This document shows positions 5,266 to 5,939 of a DNA stretch of 5,939 nt, piece by piece. A model generated the notes under the pieces. The model did no database searches. It saw only the letters and a list, made by a program, of their open reading frames with translations, and was not told the origin of the DNA. Each line of letters begins with the position of its first letter. Within the stretch, counting starts at the first letter, position 1. The position numbers and the translations under genes are program-made. Source of the stretch: an uncultured Selenomonadaceae bacterium (GTDB taxonomy: Bacteria; Bacillota; Negativicutes; Selenomonadales; Selenomonadaceae); the NCBI GenBank assembly GCA_905236785.1, contig CAJOQC010000228.1:1-5939 (forward strand), read 5' to 3'.

Positions 5266-5939
5266 ATGGCTGTAAAAATTTTAATTGCCGACGATCATGC
5301 CCTGTTGCGGCAGGGGATTAAACGGGTGCTTAATCTTGAGGACGATTTGACGGTGGTGGGCGAAGCGCAGGACGGGCAGGCCGCCTTGGCAAGAACCCTT
5401 GTCCTGCAGCCCGACATTTTGCTTTTGGACATAAATATGCCGGAATTAAACGGCATTGAAGTGGCCAAACAACTTCAAGCCGCCAAATGCCGCACAAAAA
5501 TAATCGCCCTCACCATTCATGACGGCGACAGTTATGTATTGGAACTTTTGAAAAACGGCGCATCGGGGTATTTGCTAAAAGACGTAGACCCGGAGGTGCT
5601 GATAAAGGCAATTCACATCGTAAATCGCGGCGGCACATTCGTCTATCCGCCCATTGCCGAGCGAATTTTCGGCGAATTTAACGGTGAAGAAAACCTAAAC
5701 GTGAACGAAAAAGCGCGGCAAATGTGGAAAGAAGGACGAGCCGAACGCCTAACCTCAAGAGAAATCGACGTTTTAAGCTGTATCGCCAAAGGCTACGACA
5801 ATCAAGACATCGCCGGCACCCTTTGTATCAGCGAAAAAACCGTGAAAAACCACCTCACCAACATATTCCGCAAATTGGGCGTAAACGACCGCACTCAAGC
5901 CTTGGTCTACGTCCTGCGACATAAGATTATTTCCATTGA
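5266..5939 (+). CDS. NarL/LuxR-family response regulator (3' end outside the window)
   Basis: This is a two-component response regulator, a cytoplasmic DNA-binding protein activated by aspartyl phosphorylation. The visible 224 residues include a receiver domain (about 3-120). Its acidic pocket is Asp9/Asp10 (IADDHALLRQGI), the phospho-acceptor is Asp55 (LLLDINMPELNG), the switch residue is Thr83 and the conserved Lys is Lys105 (GYLLKDVD). A linker follows to a LuxR/GerE helix-turn-helix (about 160-222), with LTSREIDVL, IAKGYDNQDIA, SEKTVKNHLTNIFRKLGV and DRTQAL. The reading frame is open to the last base, and the window ends with an incomplete GA codon. The TGA in the final three bases is out of frame, so the true stop lies just beyond. 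Given family length only a few residues should be missing. It starts 1 nt after the secretin stop and so is probably in the same operon. No histidine kinase is visible, so the signal and targets are unknown; control of the secretin module or of surface structures is an inference. Confidence 0.93.
   Translation, partial: MAVKILIADDHALLRQGIKRVLNLEDDLTVVGEAQDGQAALARTLVLQPDILLLDINMPELNGIEVAKQLQAAKCRTKIIALTIHDGDSYVLELLKNGASGYLLKDVDPEVLIKAIHIVNRGGTFVYPPIAERIFGEFNGEENLNVNEKARQMWKEGRAERLTSREIDVLSCIAKGYDNQDIAGTLCISEKTVKNHLTNIFRKLGVNDRTQALVYVLRHKIISI

Noticed and set aside
5937..5939. Final TGA as the stop of the response regulator
   Set aside because: Counting codons from ATG 5266 puts the last complete codon at 5935-5937. 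The TGA is out of frame and the CDS stays open.

Overview
The window is chromosomal DNA from a diderm (outer-membrane-bearing) bacterium. The basis is a secretin gene, which only makes sense with an outer membrane. Coding DNA is of intermediate GC, while the first ~485 bases are very AT-rich. I cannot name the taxon. The mix of Shine-Dalgarno-led metabolic genes, a short secretin and a LuxR-type regulator would fit several diderm lineages; Negativicutes is a guess.

Region 1-485 has no protein gene. It holds a convincing 6S RNA gene (about 176-365, + strand) with its own extended -10 promoter. A 16-bp perfect palindrome sits just upstream of the -35 box, and a nine-base T run follows the RNA. 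Only a weak promoter candidate is visible for the gene that follows.

Region 486-3323 encodes two linked sugar-phosphate enzymes on the + strand: a phosphomannomutase/phosphoglucomutase (453 aa) and glucose-6-phosphate isomerase (484 aa). They are 21 bp apart and have identical ribosome-binding arrangements (AAGAGGAG, 8 nt, ATG). Together they interconvert hexose-1-phosphate, glucose-6-phosphate and fructose-6-phosphate. This joins glycolysis to nucleotide-sugar and cell-envelope polysaccharide synthesis.

Region 3324-3406 is a short spacer dominated by a strong, nearly perfect RNA hairpin. It separates the metabolic pair from the next module.

Region 3407-5939 is a tightly packed + strand module. 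It contains a GspC/PilP-like single-pass inner-membrane protein (174 aa), a short secretin (448 aa, TTG start overlapping the previous gene by 14 nt), and a NarL/LuxR-family response regulator that starts 1 nt after the secretin stop and runs off the window end. The first two should form the inner-membrane-to-outer-membrane link of a type II secretion or type IV pilus machine. The regulator may control this or a neighbouring system; its kinase is not in the window.

I found no CRISPR array, insertion sequence, tRNA or rRNA. The least ordinary items are the 6S RNA beside sugar-phosphate genes, the hairpin directly ahead of the secretion genes, and the minimal GspC-like/secretin/response-regulator arrangement.
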